64,000 nucleotides of DNA. Origin: Flavobacterium ammonificans (GTDB lineage: Bacteria; Bacteroidota; Bacteroidia; Flavobacteriales; Flavobacteriaceae). The position numbers and the translations under genes are program-made. The stretch lies in contig NZ_AP025183.1 in NCBI RefSeq assembly GCF_020885975.1, positions 1,736,001 through 1,800,000 of the forward strand, written 5' to 3'. Positions within the stretch are counted from its first letter, which is position 1. Each line of letters starts with the position of its first letter. Positions 37,293 through 46,745 of the stretch are shown piece by piece. The notes beneath the pieces were generated by a model. It worked only from the letters and a program-made list of their open reading frames with translations. It did no database searches and was not told the DNA's origin.

Positions 37293-38478
37293 CAATTAAA
37301 TTGATATCACTATTCGTTAATCCAAACCAATCACCAATTGCTTTGTTAGTCAGGATTCCGTGATACATATAGACTCCATTTTTTAAACCTTTGTTACAAC
37401 GAATAGCACTTTCGATCCCGCCATCTTCTGCAATTTGCATCAAATAAGGTGTAATGATATTACTAATTGAAAGAGAAGCTGTTTTTGAATAGCGTGACGG
37501 TATGTTAGGCACACAATAATGCACAACATTGTTTTTGATAAAAGTAGGTTTTTCGTGAGTAGTCACTTCCGAAGTTTCAAAACAACCACCTGTATCAATA
37601 CTAACATCAACAATCACGGCTCCTTTTTTCATATGTTCGACCATAGTTTCAGTTACAACAATTGGACAACGTTCTATACCGCGCATAGCGCCAATAGCAA
37701 CATCACAACGTCTCAATGCTTTTAATAATGATTTAGGTTGAATAGTAGAAGTAAAAATACGTTGGTTTAAATTGTTTTGCAAACGGCGTAATTTGGTAAT
37801 TGAATTATCAAAAACTTTAACATTGGCACCCAAACCAATAGCGGTTTTAGCAGCGAATTCGCCCACAGTCCCAGCACCCAATATAACTACATCAGTAGGA
37901 GGAACGCCAGTAATATTTCCAAATAGCAATCCTTTTCCAAATTGATTCGCAATCATTAATTCAGATGCAATTAATATTGATGCCGTACCTGCTATTTCGC
38001 TTAATGATTTGACTGCAGGATAGGTACCGTCTTCGTCTTTGATGAATTCAAATGCTAAAGCCGTTATTTTTTTCTTCGACAAAGCCTCAAAATAAGCTTT
38101 ATTTCTTGTTTTAATTTGGATGGCTGAAATGATGATTGTATTTTGATTCATCATTTCGATTTCAGCTAGACTTGCTGGTTCTACTTTCAAAATCATCGGA
38201 CAACCAAAAACACGTTTTGGGTCTTGAGTTACTTCGGCACCTGCATCGGAATATTCTTTATCTGAATAACTAGAACTTTCACCTGCACCAGATTCTATCA
38301 TAACACGATGGCCTTGATAGGTCAATGAATTAACAGCATCTGGCGTCAAACAAATGCGTCGTTCTTGATGACTGGTTTCTTTTGGTATACCAATAAAGAG
38401 TTCGCTTTTTTGTTTGGAAATTTCTAATTTCTCCTCCTGAGGCAAAAGTTGTTCTTTGGTAAATGGTGATAAAGACAT
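37285..38478 (-). CDS. ald: Alanine dehydrogenase
   Basis: NAD-dependent oxidative deamination of L-alanine to pyruvate and ammonium. The 397-residue protein has the AlaDH/PNT N-terminal domain (IGIPKETSHQERRICLTPDA near residue 30, and RVMIESGAGESS), the Rossmann segment VVILGAGTVGEFAAKTAI near residue 205, and the C-terminal VPNIPSRYSKTASLSISN block. It is a little longer at the N-terminus than classical Ald and could belong to the related transhydrogenase-alpha-like group; single-gene context favours AlaDH. Confidence 0.88.
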   Translation of the reverse strand: MSLSPFTKEQLLPQEEKLEISKQKSELFIGIPKETSHQERRICLTPDAVNSLTYQGHRVMIESGAGESSSYSDKEYSDAGAEVTQDPKRVFGCPMILKVEPASLAEIEMMNQNTIIISAIQIKTRNKAYFEALSKKKITALAFEFIKDEDGTYPAVKSLSEIAGTASILIASELMIANQFGKGLLFGNITGVPPTDVVILGAGTVGEFAAKTAIGLGANVKVFDNSITKLRRLQNNLNQRIFTSTIQPKSLLKALRRCDVAIGAMRGIERCPIVVTETMVEHMKKGAVIVDVSIDTGGCFETSEVTTHEKPTFIKNNVVHYCVPNIPSRYSKTASLSISNIITPYLMQIAEDGGIESAIRCNKGLKNGVYMYHGILTNKAIGDWFGLTNSDINLIVF

Positions 38479-38509
38479 TGTAAGTTCAGTTTTAAAGGTA
38501 CAATTTAGA

Positions 38510-38517
38510 CAAAAATA
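38510..38517 (-). promoter_or_regulatory. -7 box of the alanine dehydrogenase gene
   Basis: On the minus strand this reads TATTTTTG, an exact TAnnTTTG match, 31 bases before the ATG. Confidence 0.45.
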
Positions 38518-38549
38518 ATTAAAGATGTAAAAAATGAAATATTTGTATA

Positions 38550-39017
38550 CTACAAAATGGATTTTTCCATCTTAATATCAGCTCTCTCGTATATACCTGC
38601 TTCTAATGGAATTTCTTTAAAACCGTATTTAGTATACAAATGAATTGCAGATTGTAAACTACTATTGGAATATAAAATCAACTTATTTATGTTATTGTTT
38701 TTTGAAAATTCAAAACAATGCTCTAACATTTGTTTTCCTATTCCAATTCCCTGAACTGTTGATGAAACTGCCATTTTACTGAGTTCGAATGTAACTTCAT
38801 CTATTTTTAAAAGTGAAACGGTTCCCACAATTGAACCTTGATATTGAGCATAAAAAATGAATCCGCCTTTGTCAATGATTTCAGATTTCGGATTTGACAA
38901 TACCATTTCGTCCTTAGGCTCGACTTTAAAGTATTTCGTCAACCATTCTAGATTTAGTATCTTGATTGAGTCGGAATAAGTGTCAGAGAAAGGAATAATT
39001 ACCACATTTGAATTCAT
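38550..39017 (-). CDS. GNAT-family N-acetyltransferase
   Basis: A 155-residue acetyl-CoA-dependent acyltransferase. The acetyl-CoA loop is visible as STVQGIGIGKQMLEH near residue 86 (pattern Q/RxxGxG/A), preceded by the FELSKMAVS strand and followed by NKLILYSNSSLQSAIHLYTK and KYGFKEI. It lies 12 bases after tsaE on the same strand, so it is probably part of the porX-tsaE transcript. Substrate unknown; a RimI-like role is possible but not shown. Confidence 0.88.
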   Translation of the reverse strand: MNSNVVIIPFSDTYSDSIKILNLEWLTKYFKVEPKDEMVLSNPKSEIIDKGGFIFYAQYQGSIVGTVSLLKIDEVTFELSKMAVSSTVQGIGIGKQMLEHCFEFSKNNNINKLILYSNSSLQSAIHLYTKYGFKEIPLEAGIYERADIKMEKSIL

Positions 39018-39029
39018 AGCAATACACTT

Positions 39030-39437
39030 TTATTGTAATTGAAGTGAACGTTTTCCATCGGGTAGTTGTTCCAAATGAATGATTGAATGATTGTCGGGAA
39101 TCAAATTTGGAATTTTTTCTGCCCACTCAATAAAACACCAATTGCCGGAATAAAAATAATCATCAGCTCCCATATCCAAGGCTTCTGTTTCAGTCTTTAA
39201 TCGGTAAAAATCAAAATGATAAACTAATTGATTAGCAGTTATTTCGTATTCATTAACTAAAGAAAAAGTTGGACTACTTGTAGTAGTATTTACACCTAAT
39301 GTTTTACACAATTGCTTGATTAAAGTTGTTTTTCCAACTCCCATTTCTCCATGAAAAAGAATCACTTTATTTGGTTTATAAGCCACTATTTGATTCGCAA
39401 CTGACTCTAATTCATCTATTGAAAATATAATTTCCAT
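39030..39437 (-). CDS. tsaE: tRNA threonylcarbamoyladenosine biosynthesis ATPase TsaE
   Basis: ATPase of the TsaBDE complex that puts threonylcarbamoyl on A37 of ANN-decoding tRNAs. The 135-residue length is right. Motifs: Walker A FHGEMGVGKTTLIKQL near residue 30, SSPTFSLVNEY (switch region), YHFDFYRL, and WCFIEWAEKIPNLIP. It starts at the base right after the porX stop. The last base-pair of context suggests translational coupling. Confidence 0.95.
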   Translation of the reverse strand: MEIIFSIDELESVANQIVAYKPNKVILFHGEMGVGKTTLIKQLCKTLGVNTTTSSPTFSLVNEYEITANQLVYHFDFYRLKTETEALDMGADDYFYSGNWCFIEWAEKIPNLIPDNHSIIHLEQLPDGKRSLQLQ

Positions 39438-40994
39438 TTATCGAGGATTAAATACCAAAAAAGGGACAATCATCTCTTCCAATGATATTCCCCCGTGTTG
39501 GTAGGTGTTTTTATAATAACTTACATAGTGATTAAAATTATTGGCATAGGCCAAAAACAAATCATTTTTTGCAAAAATATACGAACTACTCAAATTGATA
39601 CTAGGTAGACCGATTTTTTTTGGATCTTTAATTGCGTATACCTCTTTATTCTCATAAGATAAACTTCTACCTGTTTTGTACCTTAAATTCAAACTCGTGT
39701 TTTTATCACCCACTACTTTTGATGGGTTTTTGACATTAATTGTTCCGTGATCAGTTGTAATAATCAACTTGAATCCCATTTTTTGAGCCTGTTGAATAAT
39801 GCCTAAAAGTGGTGAATTTTTGAACCAACTAGAAGTCAAAGAACGATAGGCTTTATCATCAGGAGCTAATTCTTTAATCACATCCATTTCCGTTTTTGCG
39901 TGAGAAAGCATATCAACAAAATTATACACCACACTCACCAAGTCATTATTTTTTAATGTTTTAAAGTTATCTACTAATTTTTTACCACTAGCGAGGTTTG
40001 TAATTTTAAAATAATCATGTTGAATATTTAACCCCAATCGTTTTAATTGTGCGTCAAGAAATTCCGCTTCAAAAAGATTTTTTCCTCCTTCGTCAGTATC
40101 ATTTTTCCAAAATTGCGGAAACTGTTTTTCCATCTCAATTGGAAGTAATCCAGAAAAAATAGCATTTCTAGCATATTGAGTTGCAGTTGGTAGAATAGCG
40201 AAATAAGGAATCTCTTTTTCTAATTTGTAGTGCTTATTTACCACGTCTTCAAGCACTTCCCATTGGTCGTAACGCATATTGTCAATTACTACAAACAAAA
40301 CTGACTTGTCTTTTTTTATGAGCTCAGGAACTACCAATTCTTTGAACAAAGTATGAGATAAAATTGGCGATTGGTTTTTTGGTTCAAACCAAGTTTCATA
40401 ATTACGTTCAATGAACTTCCCGAATTGTGAATTGGCTTCAGCTTTTTGAGATTCTAAAATAGCACCCATCCCAGCATCATTGTTAGTCTCCAGTTGCAAT
40501 TCCCAATAGATTAATTTTTTATACAATTCAATCCAATCTTCAAAAGAATGAACCGAAGCCATTTCTTGAGTAATTTTTCTGAATTCTTTTTGATAATCTA
40601 AAGTGGTTTTCTGAGAAATTAAACGAGAATGATCTAAGTTCTTTTTTAAACTCAATAAAATTTGGTTGGGATTCACCGGTTTAATTAGATAATCGGCAAT
40701 TTTAGATCCAATTGCCTCTTCCATTATATATTCTTCTTCGCTTTTGGTAATCATAATCATAGGTACAGAAGATTTTTTCTCTTTCATTTCAGAAAGAGTC
40801 TCTAAACCACTCATCCCTGGCATATTTTCGTCTAAGAAAACAATATCAAAGTTATTATTTTCAAATATTCCAATGGCATCTAATCCGTTGTTGCAAGTAG
40901 TTACCTCATAGTTTTTCTTTTCAAGAAATAAAATATGCGGTTTTAAAAGATCAATTTCATCGTCTACCCAAAGTATTTTAATAGTTTCTTCCAT
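39438..40994 (-). CDS. porX: PorX response regulator with PglZ/alkaline-phosphatase-like domain
   Basis: Regulator of the type IX secretion system in Bacteroidota. The 518-residue protein has a receiver domain at residues 5-120 with phospho-acceptor Asp55 (VFLDENMPG), ILWVDDE and the Lys in LIKPVNPNQ. A helical linker follows, and then a PglZ domain of the alkaline-phosphatase superfamily with metal-ligand-like segments VLFVVIDNMRYDQWEVLE and LIITTDHGTINV. The architecture is diagnostic. It sits at the head of a porX-tsaE-GNAT run, with its partner kinase porY outside this window. Confidence 0.95.
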   Translation of the reverse strand: MEETIKILWVDDEIDLLKPHILFLEKKNYEVTTCNNGLDAIGIFENNNFDIVFLDENMPGMSGLETLSEMKEKKSSVPMIMITKSEEEYIMEEAIGSKIADYLIKPVNPNQILLSLKKNLDHSRLISQKTTLDYQKEFRKITQEMASVHSFEDWIELYKKLIYWELQLETNNDAGMGAILESQKAEANSQFGKFIERNYETWFEPKNQSPILSHTLFKELVVPELIKKDKSVLFVVIDNMRYDQWEVLEDVVNKHYKLEKEIPYFAILPTATQYARNAIFSGLLPIEMEKQFPQFWKNDTDEGGKNLFEAEFLDAQLKRLGLNIQHDYFKITNLASGKKLVDNFKTLKNNDLVSVVYNFVDMLSHAKTEMDVIKELAPDDKAYRSLTSSWFKNSPLLGIIQQAQKMGFKLIITTDHGTINVKNPSKVVGDKNTSLNLRYKTGRSLSYENKEVYAIKDPKKIGLPSINLSSSYIFAKNDLFLAYANNFNHYVSYYKNTYQHGGISLEEMIVPFLVFNPR

Positions 40995-41159
40995 AATCCA
41001 AATAGCTCTTAACGAAGGGCAATTTACAGTTTTTAAAACGTTGCTTTGCTAAAATAATTATAAATTTTATAATTCAGTAAGACTAAAAATAATCAAACAT
41101 TAATTTGCACGTCAAAACGAAAATACTACTTTTATACTTTATTCAATTAACTAAAAACT

Positions 41160-41951
41160 ATGAAAACTAAAACTATTAAATACGCTGTATTAGTTACTGT
41201 ATTTTCGGTAACGGCTTCTTTTGCTCAACATGCTTTTGTAAACACTCCTCCAGAAGTTTCTCCCATGCCAATGAAACCAGAAATGACTGAAATTTGGAAT
41301 CCAGAAGTAAAAGTAATCACACCTGGAGTTAAATTGGGTGATGCTCCTTCTGATGCAATTATTTTGTTTGATGGAAAGAATTTGAACCAATGGGTGAGTA
41401 AAAAAGATCCTTCAAAGCCTGCCGCATGGAAAATAGTTAACAATGATCACTTTGAAGTAGTTCCTGAGACTGGTGATATTCAAACTTTAATGAAATTTGG
41501 TGATTGTCAGTTGCATATCGAATGGAGTGCACCTGATGAAGTTCTTGACGGAGGTCAAATGCGAGGTAATAGCGGCGTTTTTTTACAAAACCGTTATGAA
41601 CTACAAATATTAGATTCTTACAAGAATAGAACCTATAATAATGGTCAAGCTGGTAGTATTTACAAAGATCACCCACCATTAGTAAATGCTATGAAAGCAC
41701 CACTTGAATGGAATGTTTACGATATTATTTATACAGCTCCAAGGTTTAAAGCCAATGGATTAATTGATGCTCCAGCTCGAATTACTGTATTTCATAATGG
41801 AGTAGTGGTACAAAATAATGCCACTATTAACGGATTAACTTTGTATATGGGATTGCATAATTATCCTGAATCTCATGGGGAAGATGTTATTTCGCTTCAA
41901 GATCATGGTTGTAAAACCCAATTCAGAAATATCTGGTTGAGAAGATTGTAA
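41160..41951 (+). CDS. DUF1080 (3-keto-disaccharide hydrolase-type) secreted protein
   Basis: A 263-residue exported protein with a signal peptide ending TASFAQ (residue about 22). The DUF1080 lectin-like fold is marked by AIILFDGKNLNQWVSK near residue 67, FGDCQLHIEWSAP, RGNSGVFLQNRYELQILDSY near residue 138, and the C-terminal YPESHGEDVISLQDHGCKTQ-FRNIWLR. Family members bind or hydrolyse 3-keto sugars. Monocistronic, with a strong terminator; no sugar genes are adjacent, so its substrate is open. Confidence 0.9.
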   Translation: MKTKTIKYAVLVTVFSVTASFAQHAFVNTPPEVSPMPMKPEMTEIWNPEVKVITPGVKLGDAPSDAIILFDGKNLNQWVSKKDPSKPAAWKIVNNDHFEVVPETGDIQTLMKFGDCQLHIEWSAPDEVLDGGQMRGNSGVFLQNRYELQILDSYKNRTYNNGQAGSIYKDHPPLVNAMKAPLEWNVYDIIYTAPRFKANGLIDAPARITVFHNGVVVQNNATINGLTLYMGLHNYPESHGEDVISLQDHGCKTQFRNIWLRRL

Positions 41952-41989
41952 ACTAAAAAGGGAGAGCATTGCTCTCCCTTTTTAGTTTT
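41951..41989 (+). terminator. Terminator of the DUF1080 gene
   Basis: AACTAAAAAGGGAGAGCA pairs with TGCTCTCCCTTTTTAGTT almost perfectly. A and T runs on both sides. Confidence 0.88.
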
Positions 41990-42061
41990 AGTAGATTTAT
42001 AACAAGATAATAAAACATTAATTTAGAATAAAGCGGCCTTCCAACCCAATTGAAATTTCTT

Positions 42062-42069
42062 TATATTTG
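42062..42069 (+). promoter_or_regulatory. -7 box of the HD-domain gene
   Basis: Exact TATATTTG, 20 bases before the TTG start at 42090. Confidence 0.45.
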
Positions 42070-42089
42070 TTGCCCTAAAGCACTTAAAA

Positions 42090-43319
42090 TTGAGCCAAAT
42101 TAATAAACTGAAAATATTCAACGATCCTATTTACGGATTCATCACTATCCCAAATGCTTTAATCTACGATTTAATTCAGCATCCTTATTTTCAAAGACTA
42201 CGTCGCATTTCGCAAATGGGATTGTCTTATTTAGTCTATCCTGGTGCCAATCACACTCGCTTACATCATGCTTTAGGCTGTATGCATTTAATGCAAAAAG
42301 CAGTTGAAGTTTTACGTTTTAAAGGAGTTGTGATATCCGAAGCAGAGGAAAATGCACTATATATTGCCATATTGTTACACGACATTGGACATGGTCCGTT
42401 TTCTCATGCCATGGAAAGAAGTATTGTAGAGGATGTACAACATGAAGCGATTTCTCTATTATTTATGAACCAATTGAATATAGAATTTGATGGACAATTG
42501 AGTTTGGCTATTCAAGTTTTTAAAGGAGAGTATCATAGAAAGTTCATGTTGCAACTGATTTCAAGCCAACTGGATATGGATCGTATGGATTATTTGAAAC
42601 GTGATAGCTTTTATTCTGGTGTAGCAGAAGGAAATGTTAATTCTGAGCGTTTAATTCAGATGATGAATGTAGTTGATGACGTTTTAGTAATTGAAGAAAA
42701 AGGAATTTACTCTGTTGAAAAATTCCTAATGTCAAGACGTTTGATGTATTGGCAGGTATATTTGCATAAAACGAGTTTGGTAGCCGAGTTAATCCTTACC
42801 AAAGTATTGAAACGAGCGAAAGAGTTAACTCTCCATGGCATCCAATTGTCGTGCAGTGAACCGTTACTATTTTTCATGCAAAACCGAGTAAATATTGAGA
42901 ATTTTAATGTGATTACACTCGACTTGTTTTCACAATTAGACGATTTTGATATTATTAGCGCTTTAAAATCTTGGCAAAAGCACGACGATTTTATCCTTTC
43001 TTCATTAAGTAAAATGATTATTAATAGGGATTTACCAAAGATTAAAGTAGTTGCCGACAAACAGCATTTAGATCTCATAGATCCTATCAAATCTCGATTT
43101 GCCTCTGAAAATAATATATCCATTTTAAACACAGATTATTTTATTTTCGAAGGAGCTATTAAAAATCAAGCCTACAGTAAAGAAGCAGAACCTATAAGAA
43201 TATTGAAAAAAGATAAAACCGTTGAAGATGTTGTTGATGTATCAGATCAACTAAATATAGAATCGTTATCTAAATTAGTGACAAAATATTATATCTGTTA
43301 TCCGAAATCATTAGCATAA
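42090..43319 (+). CDS. HD-domain phosphohydrolase (dNTPase/SAMHD1-like)
   Basis: Metal-dependent HD hydrolase, probably acting on nucleotides. The 409-residue protein has the conserved N-terminus KIFNDPIYGFITIP, FQRLRRISQMGLSYLVYPGA-NHTRLHHALG (first His), and LLHDIGHGPFSHAME (HD pair) near residue 96, then SQLDMDRMDYLKRDSFYSG (last Asp). This layout matches the YwfO/SAMHD1-like dNTP triphosphohydrolase group. The start is a TTG at 42090, required to include the conserved N-terminus. The lpxD gene follows 124 bases later with its own promoter. Confidence 0.9.
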   Translation: MSQINKLKIFNDPIYGFITIPNALIYDLIQHPYFQRLRRISQMGLSYLVYPGANHTRLHHALGCMHLMQKAVEVLRFKGVVISEAEENALYIAILLHDIGHGPFSHAMERSIVEDVQHEAISLLFMNQLNIEFDGQLSLAIQVFKGEYHRKFMLQLISSQLDMDRMDYLKRDSFYSGVAEGNVNSERLIQMMNVVDDVLVIEEKGIYSVEKFLMSRRLMYWQVYLHKTSLVAELILTKVLKRAKELTLHGIQLSCSEPLLFFMQNRVNIENFNVITLDLFSQLDDFDIISALKSWQKHDDFILSSLSKMIINRDLPKIKVVADKQHLDLIDPIKSRFASENNISILNTDYFIFEGAIKNQAYSKEAEPIRILKKDKTVEDVVDVSDQLNIESLSKLVTKYYICYPKSLA

Positions 43320-43345
43320 AAATAGGGTAATACTATCTATTTTTA

Positions 43346-43353
43346 TATTTTTG
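43346..43353 (+). promoter_or_regulatory. -7 box of the lpx operon
   Basis: Exact TATTTTTG, 90 bases before the lpxD ATG, in the gap after the HD gene. It would give a leader of about 85 bases. Confidence 0.4.
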
Positions 43354-43443
43354 CCAAATAGAAACTATTTCGACTATCTTTATGGTAGAATCAAATCAAA
43401 TTGAGACCTTTTTTAATTGTAGTACCAATATTTAACTTTTAGA

Positions 43444-44487
43444 ATGAAGTTTACAGCAGAGCAAATAGCGGAAATTTTAGAAGGTGAAGTAGTGGGTAAT
43501 CCAAATGCATTAGTTTCTAAATTATCCAAAATTGAAGAGGGTGAAGAGGGAGCTTTGACTTTCTTGTCCAATCCAAAATATCAAAATTTTATATATACTA
43601 CCAAGGCTTCAGTTACTATTGTTAATTCAACCTTTGTTCCAGATGCTGCTCTTAGCACTACTTTGATTAAAGTTGCAGATGCGTATTCTGCATTTACAAA
43701 ACTATTAGAGTTTTACAATCAAGTTAAACTTAATAAAACAGGAATTGAGCAGCCTTCTGTTATAGATGAAAGTGTACACTATGAATCCGATTTGTATTTA
43801 GGAAGTTTTAGTTACGTTGGTAAAAATGTAAAATTAGGAACCAATGTAAAAATTTATCCCAATTCTTATGTAGGAGATAATGTAACTATTGGAGACAATG
43901 TAACCTTATTTGCAGGTGTTAAAGTATATTCTGAAACGGTAATTGGAAACAATTGCACTGTTCATTCTGGTTCGATAATTGGATCCGATGGATTTGGTTT
44001 TGCACCAAATACGGATGGAACATATTCTAAAATTCCACAAATTGGAAATGTAGTAATTGAAGATAATGTAGAGATTGGTGCTTGTACAACTATAGATAGA
44101 GCTACGATGGGATCTACTATTATTCGTAAAGGCGTCAAATTAGACAATCAAATTCAGGTTGGACATAATGTTGTAATTGGTGAAAATACAGTTATTGCTG
44201 CTCAAACAGGAATAGCTGGTTCTACAAAAATCGGAAAAAACGGAATGATTGGAGGTCAAGTAGGTTTTGCTGGACATATCGCCATTGGTGATAACGTTAG
44301 AATAAAAGCAAAATCTGGTATTTCAAAAAATGTTAAAGATGGTGAAATACTTCAAGGACCTGTTGCTTTTAATGACACTAACTATTCTAAATCGTATATC
44401 CATTTTAAAAATTTACCCAAGATTATAACCGAAATTGAAGAGTTAAAAAAAGAAATACTAAATCTAAAAAAGAATTACAATGGTTAA
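43444..44487 (+). CDS. lpxD: UDP-3-O-acylglucosamine N-acyltransferase LpxD
   Basis: Third step of lipid A synthesis: adds the N-linked hydroxyacyl chain from acyl-ACP to UDP-3-O-acyl-glucosamine. The 347-residue protein has the N-terminal uridine-binding domain (KFTAEQIAEILEGEVVGNP), then a left-handed beta helix of hexapeptide repeats (residues about 110-300), with the catalytic His in IQVGHNVVIG. A C-terminal coiled-coil helix ends ILNLKKNYNG. Its end overlaps the lpxC/fabZ start by 8 bases, so translation is coupled. Confidence 0.95.
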   Translation: MKFTAEQIAEILEGEVVGNPNALVSKLSKIEEGEEGALTFLSNPKYQNFIYTTKASVTIVNSTFVPDAALSTTLIKVADAYSAFTKLLEFYNQVKLNKTGIEQPSVIDESVHYESDLYLGSFSYVGKNVKLGTNVKIYPNSYVGDNVTIGDNVTLFAGVKVYSETVIGNNCTVHSGSIIGSDGFGFAPNTDGTYSKIPQIGNVVIEDNVEIGACTTIDRATMGSTIIRKGVKLDNQIQVGHNVVIGENTVIAAQTGIAGSTKIGKNGMIGGQVGFAGHIAIGDNVRIKAKSGISKNVKDGEILQGPVAFNDTNYSKSYIHFKNLPKIITEIEELKKEILNLKKNYNG

Positions 44488-45865
44488 ACAAAAAACCATC
44501 AAATCAGAAATTTCACTTACAGGTGTAGGATTACATACTGGAAAAGAAGTGAAAATGACTTTTAAACCTGCCCCAGCTAATAACGGATTTACTTTTGTAC
44601 GTGTAGATCTTGAAGGTCAACCTGTGATTGAAGCTGATGCAAATTATGTAGTCAATACACAACGTGGAACTAATTTAGAAAAATTAGGGGTTCAAATTCA
44701 AACACCTGAGCATGTTTTAGCAGCTTTAACTGGATGTGACTTGGATAATGTTATTATAGAATTGAATGCTTCGGAACTACCTATAATGGATGGTTCTTCA
44801 AAATATTTTGTTGAAGCAATTGAAAAAGCTGGAATTGAAGAGCAGGAAGCAAAACGTAATGTGTATGTAGTAAAAGAAGTTATTTCTTATACCGATGAAG
44901 CAACAGGAAGCGAAATATTAGTAATGCCAAGTGATAGCTATTGTATTACAACAATGGTTGATTTTGGTACTAAAATTTTGGGCACTCAAAATGCAACAAT
45001 GAAATGTCTGTCTGAATTTAAAGACGAGATTTCAGATTCAAGAACATTTAGTTTCTTACACGAATTGGAATCACTTTTAGACAATGGTTTAATCAAAGGT
45101 GGCGATTTAAATAACGCTATTGTTTATGTAGATAAAGAAATATCTTCATCTACAATGGAAAATCTAAAAAAGGCATTTGGTAAAGACGAGATTACAGTGA
45201 AGCCTAATGGAATTTTAGACAACCTTACACTGCATTATCCTAATGAGGCTGCTCGACATAAATTATTGGACGTTGTAGGCGATTTATCTTTAATTGGAAC
45301 TAGAATTCAAGGTAAAGTAATTGCAAACAAACCTGGACATTATGTAAATACACAGTTTGCTAAAAAATTAGCGAAAATTATAAAAATAGAACAACGCAAT
45401 TTTGTTCCTACTTATGATCTACATCAAGAGCCATTGATGGATATTCATAAAATTATGGAAACTTTACCTCATAGACCCCCATTTTTGTTGATTGACCGCA
45501 TTATCGAAATGTCTGAAAATCACGTTGTGGGAATGAAAAATGTAACAATGAATGAAAATTTCTTTGTTGGGCATTTTCCAGAAGCACCGGTTATGCCTGG
45601 TGTTTTAATTGTTGAGGCTATGGCACAAACAGGAGGAGTATTGGTGTTAAGTACCGTTCCTGATCCTGAAAATTACTTGACGTATTTCATGAAAATGGAT
45701 AATGTTAAATTCAAGCATAAAGTACTACCTGGTGATACTTTAATATTTAAATGTGAATTGATTACACCTATCAGAAGAGGGATTTGTCATATGCAAGCCA
45801 ATGCGTATGCCAACGGTAAATTAGTAGCTGAAGCTGAATTAATGGCACAAATTGCTAAAAAATAA
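44480..45865 (+). CDS. lpxC/fabZ: Fused LpxC deacetylase / FabZ dehydratase
   Basis: One polypeptide with two activities: LpxC removes acetate from UDP-3-O-acyl-GlcNAc (first committed lipid A step), and FabZ dehydrates 3-hydroxyacyl-ACP. LpxC (residues about 1-300) has the Zn ligand His in TPEHVLAALTG and the HYPNEAARHKLLDVVGDL block with His and Asp ligands. FabZ (residues about 320-461) has LPHRPPFLLIDRI and the active-site GHFPEAPVMPGVLIVEAMAQ. This fusion is characteristic of Bacteroidota and couples acyl supply to lipid A synthesis. Confidence 0.97.
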   Translation: MVKQKTIKSEISLTGVGLHTGKEVKMTFKPAPANNGFTFVRVDLEGQPVIEADANYVVNTQRGTNLEKLGVQIQTPEHVLAALTGCDLDNVIIELNASELPIMDGSSKYFVEAIEKAGIEEQEAKRNVYVVKEVISYTDEATGSEILVMPSDSYCITTMVDFGTKILGTQNATMKCLSEFKDEISDSRTFSFLHELESLLDNGLIKGGDLNNAIVYVDKEISSSTMENLKKAFGKDEITVKPNGILDNLTLHYPNEAARHKLLDVVGDLSLIGTRIQGKVIANKPGHYVNTQFAKKLAKIIKIEQRNFVPTYDLHQEPLMDIHKIMETLPHRPPFLLIDRIIEMSENHVVGMKNVTMNENFFVGHFPEAPVMPGVLIVEAMAQTGGVLVLSTVPDPENYLTYFMKMDNVKFKHKVLPGDTLIFKCELITPIRRGICHMQANAYANGKLVAEAELMAQIAKK

Positions 45866-45935
45866 TAGAATTTAGAAAATTCGCTGTAGTTTTACTGCTA
45901 ATTTTCTAAAGATTACAAATTATAAATAATATTAG

Positions 45936-46721
45936 ATGAATCAACCGTTAGCCTACGTTCATCCTGGTGCGAAAATCGCCAAAAATGTCGTGATAGAACC
46001 TTTTACAACTATTCATAATAATGTTGTTATTGGAGATGGAACCTGGATTGGTTCTAATGTAACTATTATGGAAGGTGCCCGAATTGGAAAAAATTGCAAT
46101 ATTTTTCCAGGAGCAGTTATATCTGCTGTACCACAAGATTTAAAGTTTGGAGGAGAAGATTCATTGGCAATTATTGGTGATAACTGCACCATCAGAGAGT
46201 GTGTTACTATTAACAGAGGAACATCTGCTTCTGGTCAAACTGTTATTGGTGATAATTGTCTTGTAATGGCTTATGCACATATTGCACACGACTGTGTAGT
46301 TGGAAATAATGCTATTATTGTGAATGGTGTTGCCTTAGCAGGACATGTAATCGTTGGTAATTATGCAGTTATTGGCGGATTGGCAGCAGTTCATCAATTT
46401 ATTCATATTGGAGATCACGCTATGATTTCTGGTGGTTCGTTAGTTAGAAAAGATGTTCCTCCTTTTACAAAAGCAGCCAAAGAGCCTTTGTCTTATGTGG
46501 GGATTAATTCTATTGGATTAAGACGAAGAGGTTTTACGACAGAAAAAATTAGAGAAATTCAAGATATTTATAGAATACTATACCAAAAAAATTACAATAC
46601 TACTCAAGCAATTGGAATAATTGAAGCTGAGATGGAGGCGACTCCAGAGCGTGATGAAATTTTAGATTTTATTCGAAATTCATCAAGAGGAGTAATGAAA
46701 GGATATAGCGGAAATTATTAA
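45936..46721 (+). CDS. lpxA: UDP-N-acetylglucosamine acyltransferase LpxA
   Basis: First lipid A step: moves a hydroxyacyl chain from ACP to the 3-OH of UDP-GlcNAc. The 261-residue protein is a left-handed beta helix (PGAKIAKNVVIEPFTTIH, VVIGDGTWIGSNVTI and further hexapeptides). The catalytic His lies in AYAHIAHDCVVG, and the C-terminal helical part starts GLRRRGFTTEKIREI. It follows lpxC/fabZ by 70 bases, without a clear terminator, and precedes efp by 24. Confidence 0.96.
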   Translation: MNQPLAYVHPGAKIAKNVVIEPFTTIHNNVVIGDGTWIGSNVTIMEGARIGKNCNIFPGAVISAVPQDLKFGGEDSLAIIGDNCTIRECVTINRGTSASGQTVIGDNCLVMAYAHIAHDCVVGNNAIIVNGVALAGHVIVGNYAVIGGLAAVHQFIHIGDHAMISGGSLVRKDVPPFTKAAKEPLSYVGINSIGLRRRGFTTEKIREIQDIYRILYQKNYNTTQAIGIIEAEMEATPERDEILDFIRNSSRGVMKGYSGNY

Positions 46722-46745
46722 CATTAGCAATTAAATACATTTAAA

